Shown: in pieces, positions 1 through 9,590 of the stretch
How the letters are laid out: each line of letters starts with the position of its first letter
Numbering within the stretch: the first letter of the stretch is position 1
NCBI RefSeq assembly: GCF_000166775.1
Contig: NC_014720.1
Coordinates: forward strand, 707,501 to 771,500
Source: Caldicellulosiruptor kronotskyensis 2002
GTDB lineage: Bacteria > Bacillota > Thermoanaerobacteria > Caldicellulosiruptorales > Caldicellulosiruptoraceae
Direction: 5' to 3'
DNA: 64,000 bases
The notes under the pieces: model-generated
The model's database searches: none
What the model was told of the DNA's origin: nothing
What the model saw: only the letters and a program-made list of their open reading frames with translations
Translations under genes and position numbers: made by a program

Positions 1-684
1 AATCCCAAAATTTTGAAACTTACCAAAGATGAAGGTAGGACATATATGCCATTGCCGTATTTTAAATATAAGGGTAAGAATCCTCAGTTTGCAGGTGGTA
101 GAGGAGCAGGTTGGGTTGGTTCTATGGTTACAAAAAATGCTAAAAATCCGGGAAGGATAATACGATATTTTGAATATAGTTGGAGCGATGAAGGACAATT
201 GACAAATCTGTTTGGTAAAAAAGATGTGACATATTATATCGATAAAAATGGAATGCCGAGATACAAACCAGAAGTATTAAAAGAATTACAGGAAAAACCA
301 GAAACTTTAGATACTAAATATGGATTTGAGAGAAGATTGCTAATGTGGAGATCAAAATGGGCAGGATGGCAAAGAATAGCAATGGCACCCAAGGAATATG
401 AAGATTACTTAAGATCAGTTGCACGTTATGGTGTAGATATTTGGAATCTAGGTCTTGATAATCTTGACCCGGATCCAACTACTAAAGAAGGAGTTTTTTA
501 TGCGAAAATCAAAAACATATGGAACAAATATCTTGTACAGATGGTATTAGCTAAAGATGATAATACTTTTAAGAAGGCTTATGAAAGTGCATTGAAAGAA
601 ATGAAGAATGCAGGCTTAGAGCAGGTAAGAAAAGTTATGTACCAAAACCATTTAAAAGATTTGGCTAAGAAAAAAGGTATGTAA
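1..684 (+). CDS. ABC sugar transporter substrate-binding protein, C-terminal part (LplA-like)
   Basis: Partial gene: the reading frame is open from base 1, so the start and any signal peptide lie upstream. About 227 residues remain. The C-terminal helix region (residues from WNKYLVQMVLAKDD to the end) resembles the end of the LplA-type binding protein at 46667-48364 in this window, with the same pattern of a short Trp/Ala/Lys segment followed by an amphipathic FxKxxxxxLxxMxxxGLxxV helix. Proteins of this group bind oligosaccharides outside the cell for an LplB/YtcP-type permease. Being directly upstream of the glycosidase genes, it probably delivers their substrate. The family call is fairly safe; the ligand is unknown. 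Confidence 0.75.
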   Translation, partial: NPKILKLTKDEGRTYMPLPYFKYKGKNPQFAGGRGAGWVGSMVTKNAKNPGRIIRYFEYSWSDEGQLTNLFGKKDVTYYIDKNGMPRYKPEVLKELQEKPETLDTKYGFERRLLMWRSKWAGWQRIAMAPKEYEDYLRSVARYGVDIWNLGLDNLDPDPTTKEGVFYAKIKNIWNKYLVQMVLAKDDNTFKKAYESALKEMKNAGLEQVRKVMYQNHLKDLAKKKGM

Positions 685-689
685 TTTGT

Positions 690-724
690 AATTAAGCAGG
701 GGTTTAAAGCCCCTGCTTAATTTT
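690..724 (+). terminator. intrinsic terminator-like hairpin between binding-protein gene and GH31
   Basis: A perfect 13-bp stem (690-702 with 710-722), loop of 7, then only four Ts. Just 27 bases separate it from the GTG start of the next gene, and these hold only its ribosome site. It may therefore be a leaky terminator that lowers downstream expression relative to the binding protein. Confidence 0.75.
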
Positions 725-751
725 AAAAAATATCGAGGAGGCGTAGAAGAG

Positions 752-3031
752 GTGAAACAAAAAAATTCTTTTAAGTATGACATGTTAGATTTTGATTTAC
801 CTGAAGCCAAAAATGATATTTTATGGATTGCTGAAATGGCTGAAGAAGTATATGAGCAAAGTGATGGTTCTGTGATTATAAAAATACCTTTTCAAGCTCA
901 AAAGAAAGAAGTGTTTGTTCCAGACAATAGTAAAGAAAAGAAATATTATTATATGGAAGTAAAAGCATATGATGATGCAATTGTAAGGTGTTCTATTTCT
1001 TTTGGTGGAAAGTTTATGGAAGACAATAATAATCCTATGATAGAATGGGCCCCATCGTTAAAGCAAGAAAAACTTTATGTAATAAAAAATAAGAATGGAT
1101 GGGATATAGTAGATGATAATAAAGTTGTAAGAATGAAAGTAAATAATATTAAGAAACCAGTAAGAAAATGGAGTAATTTACATCCTGAACCACAATATTT
1201 TTTTAATGCAAAAATATTTCCTGACGGAATAATAGCTGTATCTTTTTTGGCTAACGATACATTTACGCCAGGTATTGTTGAATCTGTGAGTTTAGGATAT
1301 GTAGAACATGATGGAAAAGCAGATAGGTGTGTTTTTGCGCTTCACTCAGAATATAATGAAAAATTTGCTGGAACAGGGGAGCGATTTGCTCCTATGAATC
1401 TTGCAGGAAAAACAATAATTTTAGAAAATAATGATGCTTTAGGAGTTAATAATCGGAGAGCATATAAAAATGTTCCGTTTTATATATCGAGTAAAGGTTA
1501 TGGGTTACTTATAATGACCTCTGCTCATGTAAGACTTTCATTAGCTGATATATCAACAAGAGCAGTACAAGCCTTAATAGAGGATGATGTATTGGATTTA
1601 TTTTTTATAGGTGGAGGGGAACCAGAAAGAATTATTTACAATTATAGAAGAATTACTGGTTTTCCTCGAAAGGTTCCTGCTTGGTCTTATGGAATATGGA
1701 TGAGTAGAATGTCTTATTTTTCTGCTGAAGAGACTTTAGATGTTGCGAAAAAATTGAGAGAAAATGGATTTCCTTGTGATGTGATTCATTTAGATACTGG
1801 ATGGTTTAAGAAAGATTGGCAGTGTGATTGGGAATTTGATGAAGAGAGGTTTCCAAATCCTCAGGAGTATATTAAGAACATGCATAAAATGGGTTTCAAA
1901 ATTTCTGTTTGGCAGCTTCCTCAAGTTGCGGCTGAAACAAAACATTATAATGTAGCAATAGAAAATAAGTTTATTTCTCGAATAACAAAAATGTCTGAAG
2001 AGAGCACATCTAATTTTGGAGATGTAGAATATAGAGGAGTAATTGATTTTACAAATCCAAAAGCAGTTAAGTGGTATCAAAATTTATTGAAAAACTTATT
2101 TGATTTAGGTGTAGATGTTATTAAAACGGATTTTGGCGAAAATATAGATATGAATGCGGAATATTTTTCAATGGAACCAAAGAAGTTACATAATATTTAC
2201 TCGTTACTTTATCAAAAGGCAGCTTTTGAAATCACAGAAGAAGTTAAAGGAAAAGGACAAGCAATTATATGGGCAAGAGCAGGCTGGATAGGATGTCAAC
2301 GATATCCAGTTCATTGGGGTGGTGATAGTAGTAGTACATGGGATGGTTTGGCGGCTACAATTCGAGGTGGTTTACATCTTGGAGTATCAGGATTTGGTTT
2401 TTGGAGTCATGATGTTCCTGGATTTCACGGCCTTCCAGATTTTATGAATAATTGGCCGGATGATGATATTTATGTTCGCTGGACTCAGGTTGCAGTATTT
2501 ACTTCTCATATTCGATATCACGGGACTTCACCACGAGAACCCTATAATTATCCTAATGTATCAGATATTATTAGAGAATGGTGGAAATTACGTTATGCAT
2601 TAATACCATATTTTGTTGAGCAGGGAGAAAAAGTTACAAAGACAGGTTATCCATTTATAAGAGCGTTGCTTATTCATCATCCTGATGATGAATATTGTTG
2701 GTACATTGATGATGAATTTTATTGCGGTGATATTTTCTTAGTAGCGCCGATAATAAATTCTGCTGGAAAAAGAAACATTTATTTGCCCAAAGGAAATTGG
2801 ATAGATTTTTGGTCAGGAGAATTTATTAAAGGTCCTATTTTACTAAAAGATGTTTATTTCCCACTAGAAAGAATACCTATATATTGTGTTGCTGGTTCTG
2901 AACTTAAAGTATATCCATATGTAGTACAACATACGGGTGAAATAGAATTCGATAAAACAAAAATAATAGTTTTTGATCATACGTATAGAGGTTTTTCTAA
3001 ATCAATACTTGGAAAAATAATAAATTTATAA
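752..3031 (+). CDS. GH31 alpha-glycosidase, YicI-type alpha-xylosidase
   Basis: 759-residue cytoplasmic enzyme with no signal peptide. It starts at GTG, about 10 bases after GGAGG. The GH31 barrel carries the alpha-xylosidase type nucleophile motif KTDFGE (Asp460) and the acid/base motif HWGGD (Asp525). The spacing of 65 matches the E. coli YicI pair (Asp416/Asp482). The GFGFWSHD motif follows. The N-terminal beta-sandwich is less conserved than in the YicI-like enzyme at 38860. The expected reaction is release of alpha-1,6-xylose from xyloglucan-type oligosaccharides inside the cell. It sits 27 bases before the GH39 gene, so the two are cotranscribed. The family and catalytic residues are read directly; exact specificity is inferred from the KTDFGE signature. 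Confidence 0.88.
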   Translation: MKQKNSFKYDMLDFDLPEAKNDILWIAEMAEEVYEQSDGSVIIKIPFQAQKKEVFVPDNSKEKKYYYMEVKAYDDAIVRCSISFGGKFMEDNNNPMIEWAPSLKQEKLYVIKNKNGWDIVDDNKVVRMKVNNIKKPVRKWSNLHPEPQYFFNAKIFPDGIIAVSFLANDTFTPGIVESVSLGYVEHDGKADRCVFALHSEYNEKFAGTGERFAPMNLAGKTIILENNDALGVNNRRAYKNVPFYISSKGYGLLIMTSAHVRLSLADISTRAVQALIEDDVLDLFFIGGGEPERIIYNYRRITGFPRKVPAWSYGIWMSRMSYFSAEETLDVAKKLRENGFPCDVIHLDTGWFKKDWQCDWEFDEERFPNPQEYIKNMHKMGFKISVWQLPQVAAETKHYNVAIENKFISRITKMSEESTSNFGDVEYRGVIDFTNPKAVKWYQNLLKNLFDLGVDVIKTDFGENIDMNAEYFSMEPKKLHNIYSLLYQKAAFEITEEVKGKGQAIIWARAGWIGCQRYPVHWGGDSSSTWDGLAATIRGGLHLGVSGFGFWSHDVPGFHGLPDFMNNWPDDDIYVRWTQVAVFTSHIRYHGTSPREPYNYPNVSDIIREWWKLRYALIPYFVEQGEKVTKTGYPFIRALLIHHPDDEYCWYIDDEFYCGDIFLVAPIINSAGKRNIYLPKGNWIDFWSGEFIKGPILLKDVYFPLERIPIYCVAGSELKVYPYVVQHTGEIEFDKTKIIVFDHTYRGFSKSILGKIINL

Positions 3032-3058
3032 AACTAAATAAAAACAGGAGGGGAATAG

Positions 3059-4504
3059 ATGGAAATAACAATTTTCCTTCAGCAAAAACTAGGAAAAGTG
3101 AATAAATTCTGGACAAAATGTGTTGGGAGCTGTCACGCTGCAACTGCACTGAGAGAAGATTGGAGAAATCAGTTAAGAAAGTGCAGGCAGGAGATTGGGT
3201 TTGAATATGTTAGATTTCATGGCTGGCTTAATGATGATATGAGTGTTTGTTTTAGAAATGATGAAGGCAAGCTGTGGTTCTCATTTTTCAACATCGATTC
3301 TATAATTGACTTTTTATTGGATATTGGGATGAAACCTTTCATAGAACTGAGCTTTATGCCTGAAGCATTAGCGTCCGGGACAAAGACAGTTTTTCATTAC
3401 AAAGGCAATATAACTCCACCAAAATCATATGAAGAGTGGGGACAGCTTGTTGAGGAGCTTGCAAGACATCTTGTTAAAAGATACGGCAAAAATGAAGTAA
3501 GGGAATGGTTTTTTGAAGTATGGAATGAACCAAATTTAAAAGACTTTTTCTGGGCAGGGACAATGGAAGAGTATTTTGAGCTATACAAACATGCGGCATT
3601 TGCAATCAAGAAAGTGGATTCTGAACTAAAAGTGGGAGGACCGGCTTCAGCAATAGATGCATGGATACCAGAGCTTAAAGATTTTTGTGCAAAAAACGGT
3701 GTGCCGATAGATTTTATTTCTACGCACCAGTATCCGACAGATTTAGCATTCAGCACAAGTTCAAACATGGAAGAGGCTATGGCAAAGGCAAAGAGAGGAG
3801 AACTGGCTGACAGGGTAAAGAAAGCTTTGAGTGAGGCATCACCATTGCCTGTTTATTATACTGAATGGAACAACTCGCCAAGTCCGCGAGATCCATACCA
3901 TGACATTCCATATGATGCGGCATTTATTGTGAAGACCATAATAGATATTGTTGATTTGCCATTGGGCTGTTATTCATACTGGACGTTTACAGACATATTT
4001 GAGGAATGCGGGCAGAGTTCATTGCCTTTCCATGGAGGATTTGGACTTTTGAATATTCACGGTATACCAAAACCGTCATACAGAGCGTTTCAAATTTTGA
4101 ATAAGCTAAGTGGAGAGAGGATTGAAATAAAAACAAAGGATGAGAGTGAGACTATTGATTGTATTGCTACAAGTAATGATGAGGAAATAGTGTTAATAGT
4201 TTCGAATCATAATGTTCCACTATCACCTATAAAAACTGAAAATATAAAGGTAGTAGTTGAAGGTCTAAAAAATTGTAATACAGTAATATTAGAAAGGATA
4301 GATGAATATAATGCAAATCCCAAGAGAAAGTGGGTTGAGATGGGCAGCCCCGGATATCTTACAAAAGAACAAATAGAAGAATTAATAAAAGTTTCAGAAA
4401 TTAAAAAAGAACAAATTTCTTGTGAAAAAATAAGTGAAAAAGCAGTTAAATTTGAATTTGATATACTTCCACATTCAGTGGTGGCTATAACAATTAACTA
4501 TTAA
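3059..4504 (+). CDS. GH39 beta-xylosidase-like glycosidase
   Basis: 481 residues, ATG start after AGGAGGGG, no signal peptide. It is a clan GH-A barrel with the acid/base motif EVWNEPNL (Glu157) and the nucleophile motif YTEWNNS (Glu269). The spacing and the surrounding LASGTKTVF, GGPA and SYWTF-D-FEE motifs match GH39 beta-xylosidases of Thermoanaerobacterium. A small beta-sandwich follows the barrel. GH39 enzymes remove beta-xylose, and some act on alpha-L-arabinofuranose or other pentoses, so activity on decorated oligosaccharides rather than plain xylobiose is possible. It lies between GH31 and GH95 genes in the same direction with short gaps, which suggests joint action on one imported glycan. 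Confidence 0.9.
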   Translation: MEITIFLQQKLGKVNKFWTKCVGSCHAATALREDWRNQLRKCRQEIGFEYVRFHGWLNDDMSVCFRNDEGKLWFSFFNIDSIIDFLLDIGMKPFIELSFMPEALASGTKTVFHYKGNITPPKSYEEWGQLVEELARHLVKRYGKNEVREWFFEVWNEPNLKDFFWAGTMEEYFELYKHAAFAIKKVDSELKVGGPASAIDAWIPELKDFCAKNGVPIDFISTHQYPTDLAFSTSSNMEEAMAKAKRGELADRVKKALSEASPLPVYYTEWNNSPSPRDPYHDIPYDAAFIVKTIIDIVDLPLGCYSYWTFTDIFEECGQSSLPFHGGFGLLNIHGIPKPSYRAFQILNKLSGERIEIKTKDESETIDCIATSNDEEIVLIVSNHNVPLSPIKTENIKVVVEGLKNCNTVILERIDEYNANPKRKWVEMGSPGYLTKEQIEELIKVSEIKKEQISCEKISEKAVKFEFDILPHSVVAITINY

Positions 4505-4553
4505 GTAAAAAATATACCGAATAGGTTCAAAAAATTTTTAAAGAGGTGTCATT

Positions 4554-6812
4554 ATGAATTCGCAAAGCTTAAAAATAATTTTCGATAAACCTGCAAGCTG
4601 TTGGGAAGAGGCACTTCCAATAGGTAATGGAAGCTTGGGTGCTATGATTTATGGTGGAGTTGAATATGAAACCATCCAATTAAATGAAGAAAGTATTTGG
4701 TCATGTGGTCCTCGAAGAAGAGAAAATCCTGATGCTATAAAATATTTACCTGAGATACGAAAAAGCATTTTAGAAGGCAATATAAAAAGAGCTGAAGAGC
4801 TTTCTGTTTTTGCTCTTTCTGGGACACCTCATAGCCAAGGAAATTATGAACCGTTAGGGTACCTTGATATATATTTTGAAGGGATTGAGGCAGATAAAGT
4901 TGAAAGATATACCAGATATCTTGATATTTCAAATGCTACTTGTAAAGTTGAATTTGATGTAGATGATATCAGATATGAAAAGATTTACTTTTCTTCTTAT
5001 CCAGATAAGGTAATTGTAGTAAAGATATGCTGTAACAAAAAAGGAGCACTCTTCTTGAGAGCAAAATTTAGACGTGAGTATCAAGAAGACATAGATAGGT
5101 GTGGAAGAGTAGATAATGATAAAATATTTATAGAATGCTCAGCTGGTAGTGGGAGAGGAGTTTCTTTTTCTGCTGTATTAAAGGCAGTGTCGAAAGATGG
5201 AGATGTTTATACAATTGGTGATAATTTGTTTGTAAAAGATGCAACTGAGGTTGTACTTTTAATTACTTCAACAACCAGCTACAAAGCGAAAGATTATTTT
5301 AACTGGTGTGTGAAAACGCTAGAACAAGCATCTAAACATGATTTTGAAGAACTATATAAGAGGCATACAGAAGATTACAAATCATTGTTTGACAGAGTTG
5401 AGTTTTATATCGATACAGAAAATACTAACAAACGTACTGAATTGACAACTCCAGAGAGGATTAACTTGTTAAAAGAAAGATATAAAGATGAAGAATTAAT
5501 TGTACTTCTTTTTCAATTTGGAAGATATTTGCTAATATCAAGTAGCCGCCCAGGGTGTCTGCCACCAAATTTGCAGGGAATTTGGAATAAAGAGATGAAG
5601 CCACCTTGGGGCAGTAAGTATACAATAAATATTAATCTACAGATGAACTATTGGCCTGCTGAGGTTTGTAATCTTTCAGAATGTCATATGCCTTTATTTG
5701 ATTTACTAGAGAAAATGTATGAAAACGGTAAGATTACTGCCCAGAGAATGTATGGATGTAGAGGATTCTGTGCGCATCATAACACAGATATTTGGGGAGA
5801 TACTGCACCGCAGGATATTTACATCCCTGCAACATATTGGCCGATGGGGGCTGCCTGGCTTTGTCTTCATATATTGGATCATTATGAATACACAGGAGAT
5901 TTAGATTTTCTAAAAAAATACTACTATTTAATGAGGGAAGCAGCGCTGTTTTTATTAGATTATCTCATTGAAGATAAAAACGGCTATCTTGTAACATGTC
6001 CTTCATGTTCACCAGAGAATAGCTATAAACTGAATGGCGATGTATATAGTATGACATATATGCCGACTATGGATATTCAAATAATTACCGCACTTTTTGA
6101 TAAGATAAAAAAAGCCAATGATGTATTAAAATTGAATGATGAGATAGTTGAAAAAATAGAATATGCACTAAATAAACTTCCGCCGTTAAAAATAGGTAAA
6201 TATGGGCAAATTCAAGAGTGGATAGAAGATTACGAAGAAGCAGAGCCGGGGCACAGGCACATTTCTCATTTGTTTGGACTCTATCCTGAGAATCAAATAA
6301 CTTTTGAAAAAACACCACAGCTTTTTGAAGCTGCAAAGAAAACGCTGCAAAGGAGACTTGAACATGGTTCTGGACATACTGGTTGGAGCAGGGCTTGGAT
6401 TATATGTTTCTGGGCAAGGCTTAAAGAAGGGAATAAAGCTTATGAAAATATTTTAGAACTTCTCAAAAAATCAACTTTGCCCAATTTGCTTGACAACCAT
6501 CCACCGTTTCAAATTGATGGAAATTTTGGAACAACTGCTGGTATTGCAGAGATGATTATGCAGTCATGTGACGACACGATTGAACTTTTACCTGCACTTC
6601 CAAGTGATTGGAAAAGCGGATATATAAAAGGATTAAGAGCAAGAGGGGGACATATAATTGACATTTATTGGGAGAATGGCGTATTAAAGAAGGCAGAAAT
6701 TATTCTGGGGTTTAGAGAAACTGTTGTTCTAAAATATAAGGGCAGTTATATTGAAATAAAAGGAAATATAGGAGAAGAAAAAGTTATCTCTTGTGATAAT
6801 TTCTCTAAGTAA
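4554..6812 (+). CDS. GH95 alpha-L-fucosidase (first of two tandem)
   Basis: 752 residues, cytoplasmic, ATG start. The N-terminal domain opens with [19 protein letters not shown], typical of GH95. The (alpha/alpha)6 barrel holds [10 protein letters not shown] (Asn359/Asn361), CPSCSPEN (Glu488) and QIDGNFG (Asp655). These fit the Asn-Asn/Glu/Asp catalytic set known from Bifidobacterium AfcA, an inverting 1,2-alpha-L-fucosidase. Some GH95 members act on alpha-L-galactose instead, so L-galactosidase activity cannot be excluded. Arginine codons are mainly AGA, as in most neighbours and unlike the next gene. It is followed by a paralogous GH95 after 115 bases. Confidence 0.9.
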   Translation: MNSQSLKIIFDKPASCWEEALPIGNGSLGAMIYGGVEYETIQLNEESIWSCGPRRRENPDAIKYLPEIRKSILEGNIKRAEELSVFALSGTPHSQGNYEPLGYLDIYFEGIEADKVERYTRYLDISNATCKVEFDVDDIRYEKIYFSSYPDKVIVVKICCNKKGALFLRAKFRREYQEDIDRCGRVDNDKIFIECSAGSGRGVSFSAVLKAVSKDGDVYTIGDNLFVKDATEVVLLITSTTSYKAKDYFNWCVKTLEQASKHDFEELYKRHTEDYKSLFDRVEFYIDTENTNKRTELTTPERINLLKERYKDEELIVLLFQFGRYLLISSSRPGCLPPNLQGIWNKEMKPPWGSKYTININLQMNYWPAEVCNLSECHMPLFDLLEKMYENGKITAQRMYGCRGFCAHHNTDIWGDTAPQDIYIPATYWPMGAAWLCLHILDHYEYTGDLDFLKKYYYLMREAALFLLDYLIEDKNGYLVTCPSCSPENSYKLNGDVYSMTYMPTMDIQIITALFDKIKKANDVLKLNDEIVEKIEYALNKLPPLKIGKYGQIQEWIEDYEEAEPGHRHISHLFGLYPENQITFEKTPQLFEAAKKTLQRRLEHGSGHTGWSRAWIICFWARLKEGNKAYENILELLKKSTLPNLLDNHPPFQIDGNFGTTAGIAEMIMQSCDDTIELLPALPSDWKSGYIKGLRARGGHIIDIYWENGVLKKAEIILGFRETVVLKYKGSYIEIKGNIGEEKVISCDNFSK

Positions 6813-6927
6813 AGTAGCCAAAGTGGCAACTCAAAAATCTTTTAATAGTAAAAATAGTAAATGCTTGATTTAGTGCAGCTTTTGAAAAACAAAAATAAAA
6901 ATAATGTATTGAGGAGGAACAATTTTA

Positions 6928-9288
6928 ATGAAGCACCCTTATCATCTTTCCTTTTACAAACCGGCTAGTACATGGTACGAAGCACTTCCGCTGGGTAACG
7001 GTAGACTTGGTGCAATGGTTTATGGTCACACAGCTGTTGAGCGCATTCAACTAAATGATGACTCATTATGGTCTGGTACATTTATCGATCGCAACAACCC
7101 TTCGTTGAAAGAAAAGCTTCCAGAAATTCGAAGATTAGTGCTTGTAGGTGATTTGTATCACGCCGAGGAACTTATTATGCAATATATGGTAGGTACACCT
7201 GCTTCTATGAGACACTATACAACGTTAGGCGAATTGGACATTGCATTGAATCAACATTTGCCGTTTGCTACGGGATGGATTCCAAATAGCAATGGCTGTG
7301 AGGATTATTATTGTGATCTTGACCTTATGAATGGGATACTTAGTATCACTCATAGGCAGGCAGGTGTACGTTACTGTAGAGAAATGTTTGTTAGCTATCC
7401 TGCACAAGTTATGTGTATTCGTTTTGTAAGCGAAAAGCCGGGAACAATTAATATGGATATTATGTTAGACCGTACAGTTATATCTGATGAGACAGTTCCA
7501 GACGAACGTAGACCTGGACAACGAGTAAGAAGAGGGTGGCCGACAGTCAATGTCGATTTTATCCGTACTATGGATGAACGTACAATACTTATGCGTGGGA
7601 ATGAAAGTGGAGTAGAGTTTGCTACTGCAGTACGGGTTGTATGTGATGGCAAACTTCAAAATCCTGTTTCTCAGCTGCTTGCACGGAATTGTGGAGAAGT
7701 GATATTGTATTTGGCATCATCAACTACTAATCGCTCAGAAGATCCTGTTTCAGAAGTATTCAGACTTCTTGACGCAGCAGAGAAGAAAGGTTATGTGGCT
7801 TTACGCGAGGAACATATAAATGATTTTTCAAATTTGATGTGGCGATGTGTACTGGATCTAGGCCCGTCACCAGATAAACCGACTGATGAAAGAATCGCAG
7901 CGCTTCGGGCGGGGGATAACGACCCTGCACTGGCAGCATTGTATTTCCAACTTGGTCGCTACCTTATTGTATCTGGTAGTCGCGAGGGAAGCGCACCGCT
8001 AAATTTGCAGGGAATATGGAATGCCGATTTCATGCCGATATGGGATAGCAAATATACTTTAAATATCAACTTGCAAATGAATTATTGGCCTGTGGAGATT
8101 TGTAACCTTTCTGAACTGCATATGCCTCTTATGGAATTGTTGGGAAAGATGCACGAAAAAGGACGAGAGACGGCACGTGTTATGTATGGTATGCGCGGTA
8201 TGGTCTGTCACCATAACACAGATTTTTATGGTGACTGTGCACCGCAGGATCGATATATGGCTGCTACACCTTGGGTGATCGGTGGGGCATGGCTCGGTTT
8301 ACATGTATGGGAACACTACTTGTTCACGAAAGATTTAAATTTTCTGCGAGAAATGTATCCAATTTTACGCGATATTGCAATGTTCTATGAAGATTTCTTG
8401 ATCGAAGTAGATGGAAAGCTTGTGACATGTCCTTCAGTATCACCTGAAAATCGTTACATCTTACCAGATGGATATGATACGCCTATGTGCGTAAGTCCTG
8501 CAATGGACAATCAGATATTGCGCGAACTTTTTGCAGCTTGTATTGAGGCAGCAAATCTTTTAGGTGTGGACCAAGAATTAACCGAAAAATGGTTAGAAAT
8601 TAGTCAGCGGTTACCTAAGGATAAAATTGGTTCGAAAGGTCAGTTACTTGAGTGGGATCAGGAATATCCTGAGCTCACACCGGGTATGGGTCATGTTTCT
8701 CACTTATTCGCTTGTTATCCTGGTAAGGGAATCAATTGGAGGGATACACCAGAATTAATGAATGCTGTAAGAAAATCGCTGGAACTTCGAATGGAACATG
8801 GTGCTGGCAAAAAGGGTTGGCCGTTGGCATGGTATATTAATATTTTTGCCCGGCTTTTGGATGGTGAAATGACAGATAAACTTATTCGTAGAATGCTTAT
8901 TGATTCAACTGCTCGTAATTTACTGAATGCTACTCCAATCTTTCAGATAGACGGTAACCTGGGTGCTACAGCAGGTATAGCAGAATGTTTGTTACAAAGT
9001 CATATTGCGGTACATTTTCTTCCTGCATTGCCAGTTTCTTGGCAGGAAGGTAGTGTCAAAGGCTTACGCGCGCGTGGGGGACATGAAGTTGATATAAAAT
9101 GGAAAGGGGGAAAACTTGTTGAGGCTGTTGTTACACCACAGTTTACTGGACCTATTGAAGTGGTTGGTGAATTACTGAAAGTAGAATGTGAGGGTTCATC
9201 AGTCCCGATAGTAAAAACACAAATTGGTTTTATGTTTTTTGCTGAAGGCGGTAAAGCGTATAAATTGACGCCAGTAAGTAACACTTAA
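6928..9288 (+). CDS. GH95 alpha-L-fucosidase/alpha-L-galactosidase (second tandem copy, foreign-looking)
   Basis: 786 residues, no signal peptide. ATG start about 10 bases after GAGGAGG. It has the same architecture as the preceding gene, with the catalytic motifs [10 protein letters not shown] (Asn379/Asn381), CPSVSPEN (Glu507) and QIDGNLG (Asp675). Despite similar motifs it is clearly divergent. Many arginines use CGT, CGC, CGA or CGG, and codons such as GGC and GCG are common, whereas flanking genes favour AGA and AT-rich codons. This suggests acquisition from another lineage rather than a recent local duplication. The pair may split work between L-fucose and L-galactose or between linkage contexts; that is inference. 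Confidence 0.9.
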   Translation: MKHPYHLSFYKPASTWYEALPLGNGRLGAMVYGHTAVERIQLNDDSLWSGTFIDRNNPSLKEKLPEIRRLVLVGDLYHAEELIMQYMVGTPASMRHYTTLGELDIALNQHLPFATGWIPNSNGCEDYYCDLDLMNGILSITHRQAGVRYCREMFVSYPAQVMCIRFVSEKPGTINMDIMLDRTVISDETVPDERRPGQRVRRGWPTVNVDFIRTMDERTILMRGNESGVEFATAVRVVCDGKLQNPVSQLLARNCGEVILYLASSTTNRSEDPVSEVFRLLDAAEKKGYVALREEHINDFSNLMWRCVLDLGPSPDKPTDERIAALRAGDNDPALAALYFQLGRYLIVSGSREGSAPLNLQGIWNADFMPIWDSKYTLNINLQMNYWPVEICNLSELHMPLMELLGKMHEKGRETARVMYGMRGMVCHHNTDFYGDCAPQDRYMAATPWVIGGAWLGLHVWEHYLFTKDLNFLREMYPILRDIAMFYEDFLIEVDGKLVTCPSVSPENRYILPDGYDTPMCVSPAMDNQILRELFAACIEAANLLGVDQELTEKWLEISQRLPKDKIGSKGQLLEWDQEYPELTPGMGHVSHLFACYPGKGINWRDTPELMNAVRKSLELRMEHGAGKKGWPLAWYINIFARLLDGEMTDKLIRRMLIDSTARNLLNATPIFQIDGNLGATAGIAECLLQSHIAVHFLPALPVSWQEGSVKGLRARGGHEVDIKWKGGKLVEAVVTPQFTGPIEVVGELLKVECEGSSVPIVKTQIGFMFFAEGGKAYKLTPVSNT

Positions 9289-9590
9289 TAATAACTTATG
9301 AAAAGATAGAGCCATATCATCTATTCTTTACCACAACATAAAAAAGTAGAGTGGAATTAATATCTGCATTATATTAAAAAGTGGAAAATGATAGTAATAA
9401 AAAATTAAAAAAATAAAAAAAACACTTCTGTACATATATTTGTTAATTGATAGGCACCTGCCGCGATGTGGTAGAGCGAAACGATAGGAGTAATATAAAG
9501 AACTACATTGTTTATATTTCGATAATAAAATTTAAAGAAAACAAGAAATATTTTGAGAAAATCAAAAAAAGATGAAAAGGGGAGAAAGTT
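9289..9590 (+). other. 302-base intergenic stretch, no gene seen
   Basis: Very AT-rich with runs of A, except for a short GC-richer patch around 9456-9485. I see no convincing coding frame, clear terminator or consensus promoter. It may hold the downstream flank of the transferred GH95 segment and a weak promoter for the GH127 gene. Confidence 0.5.
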
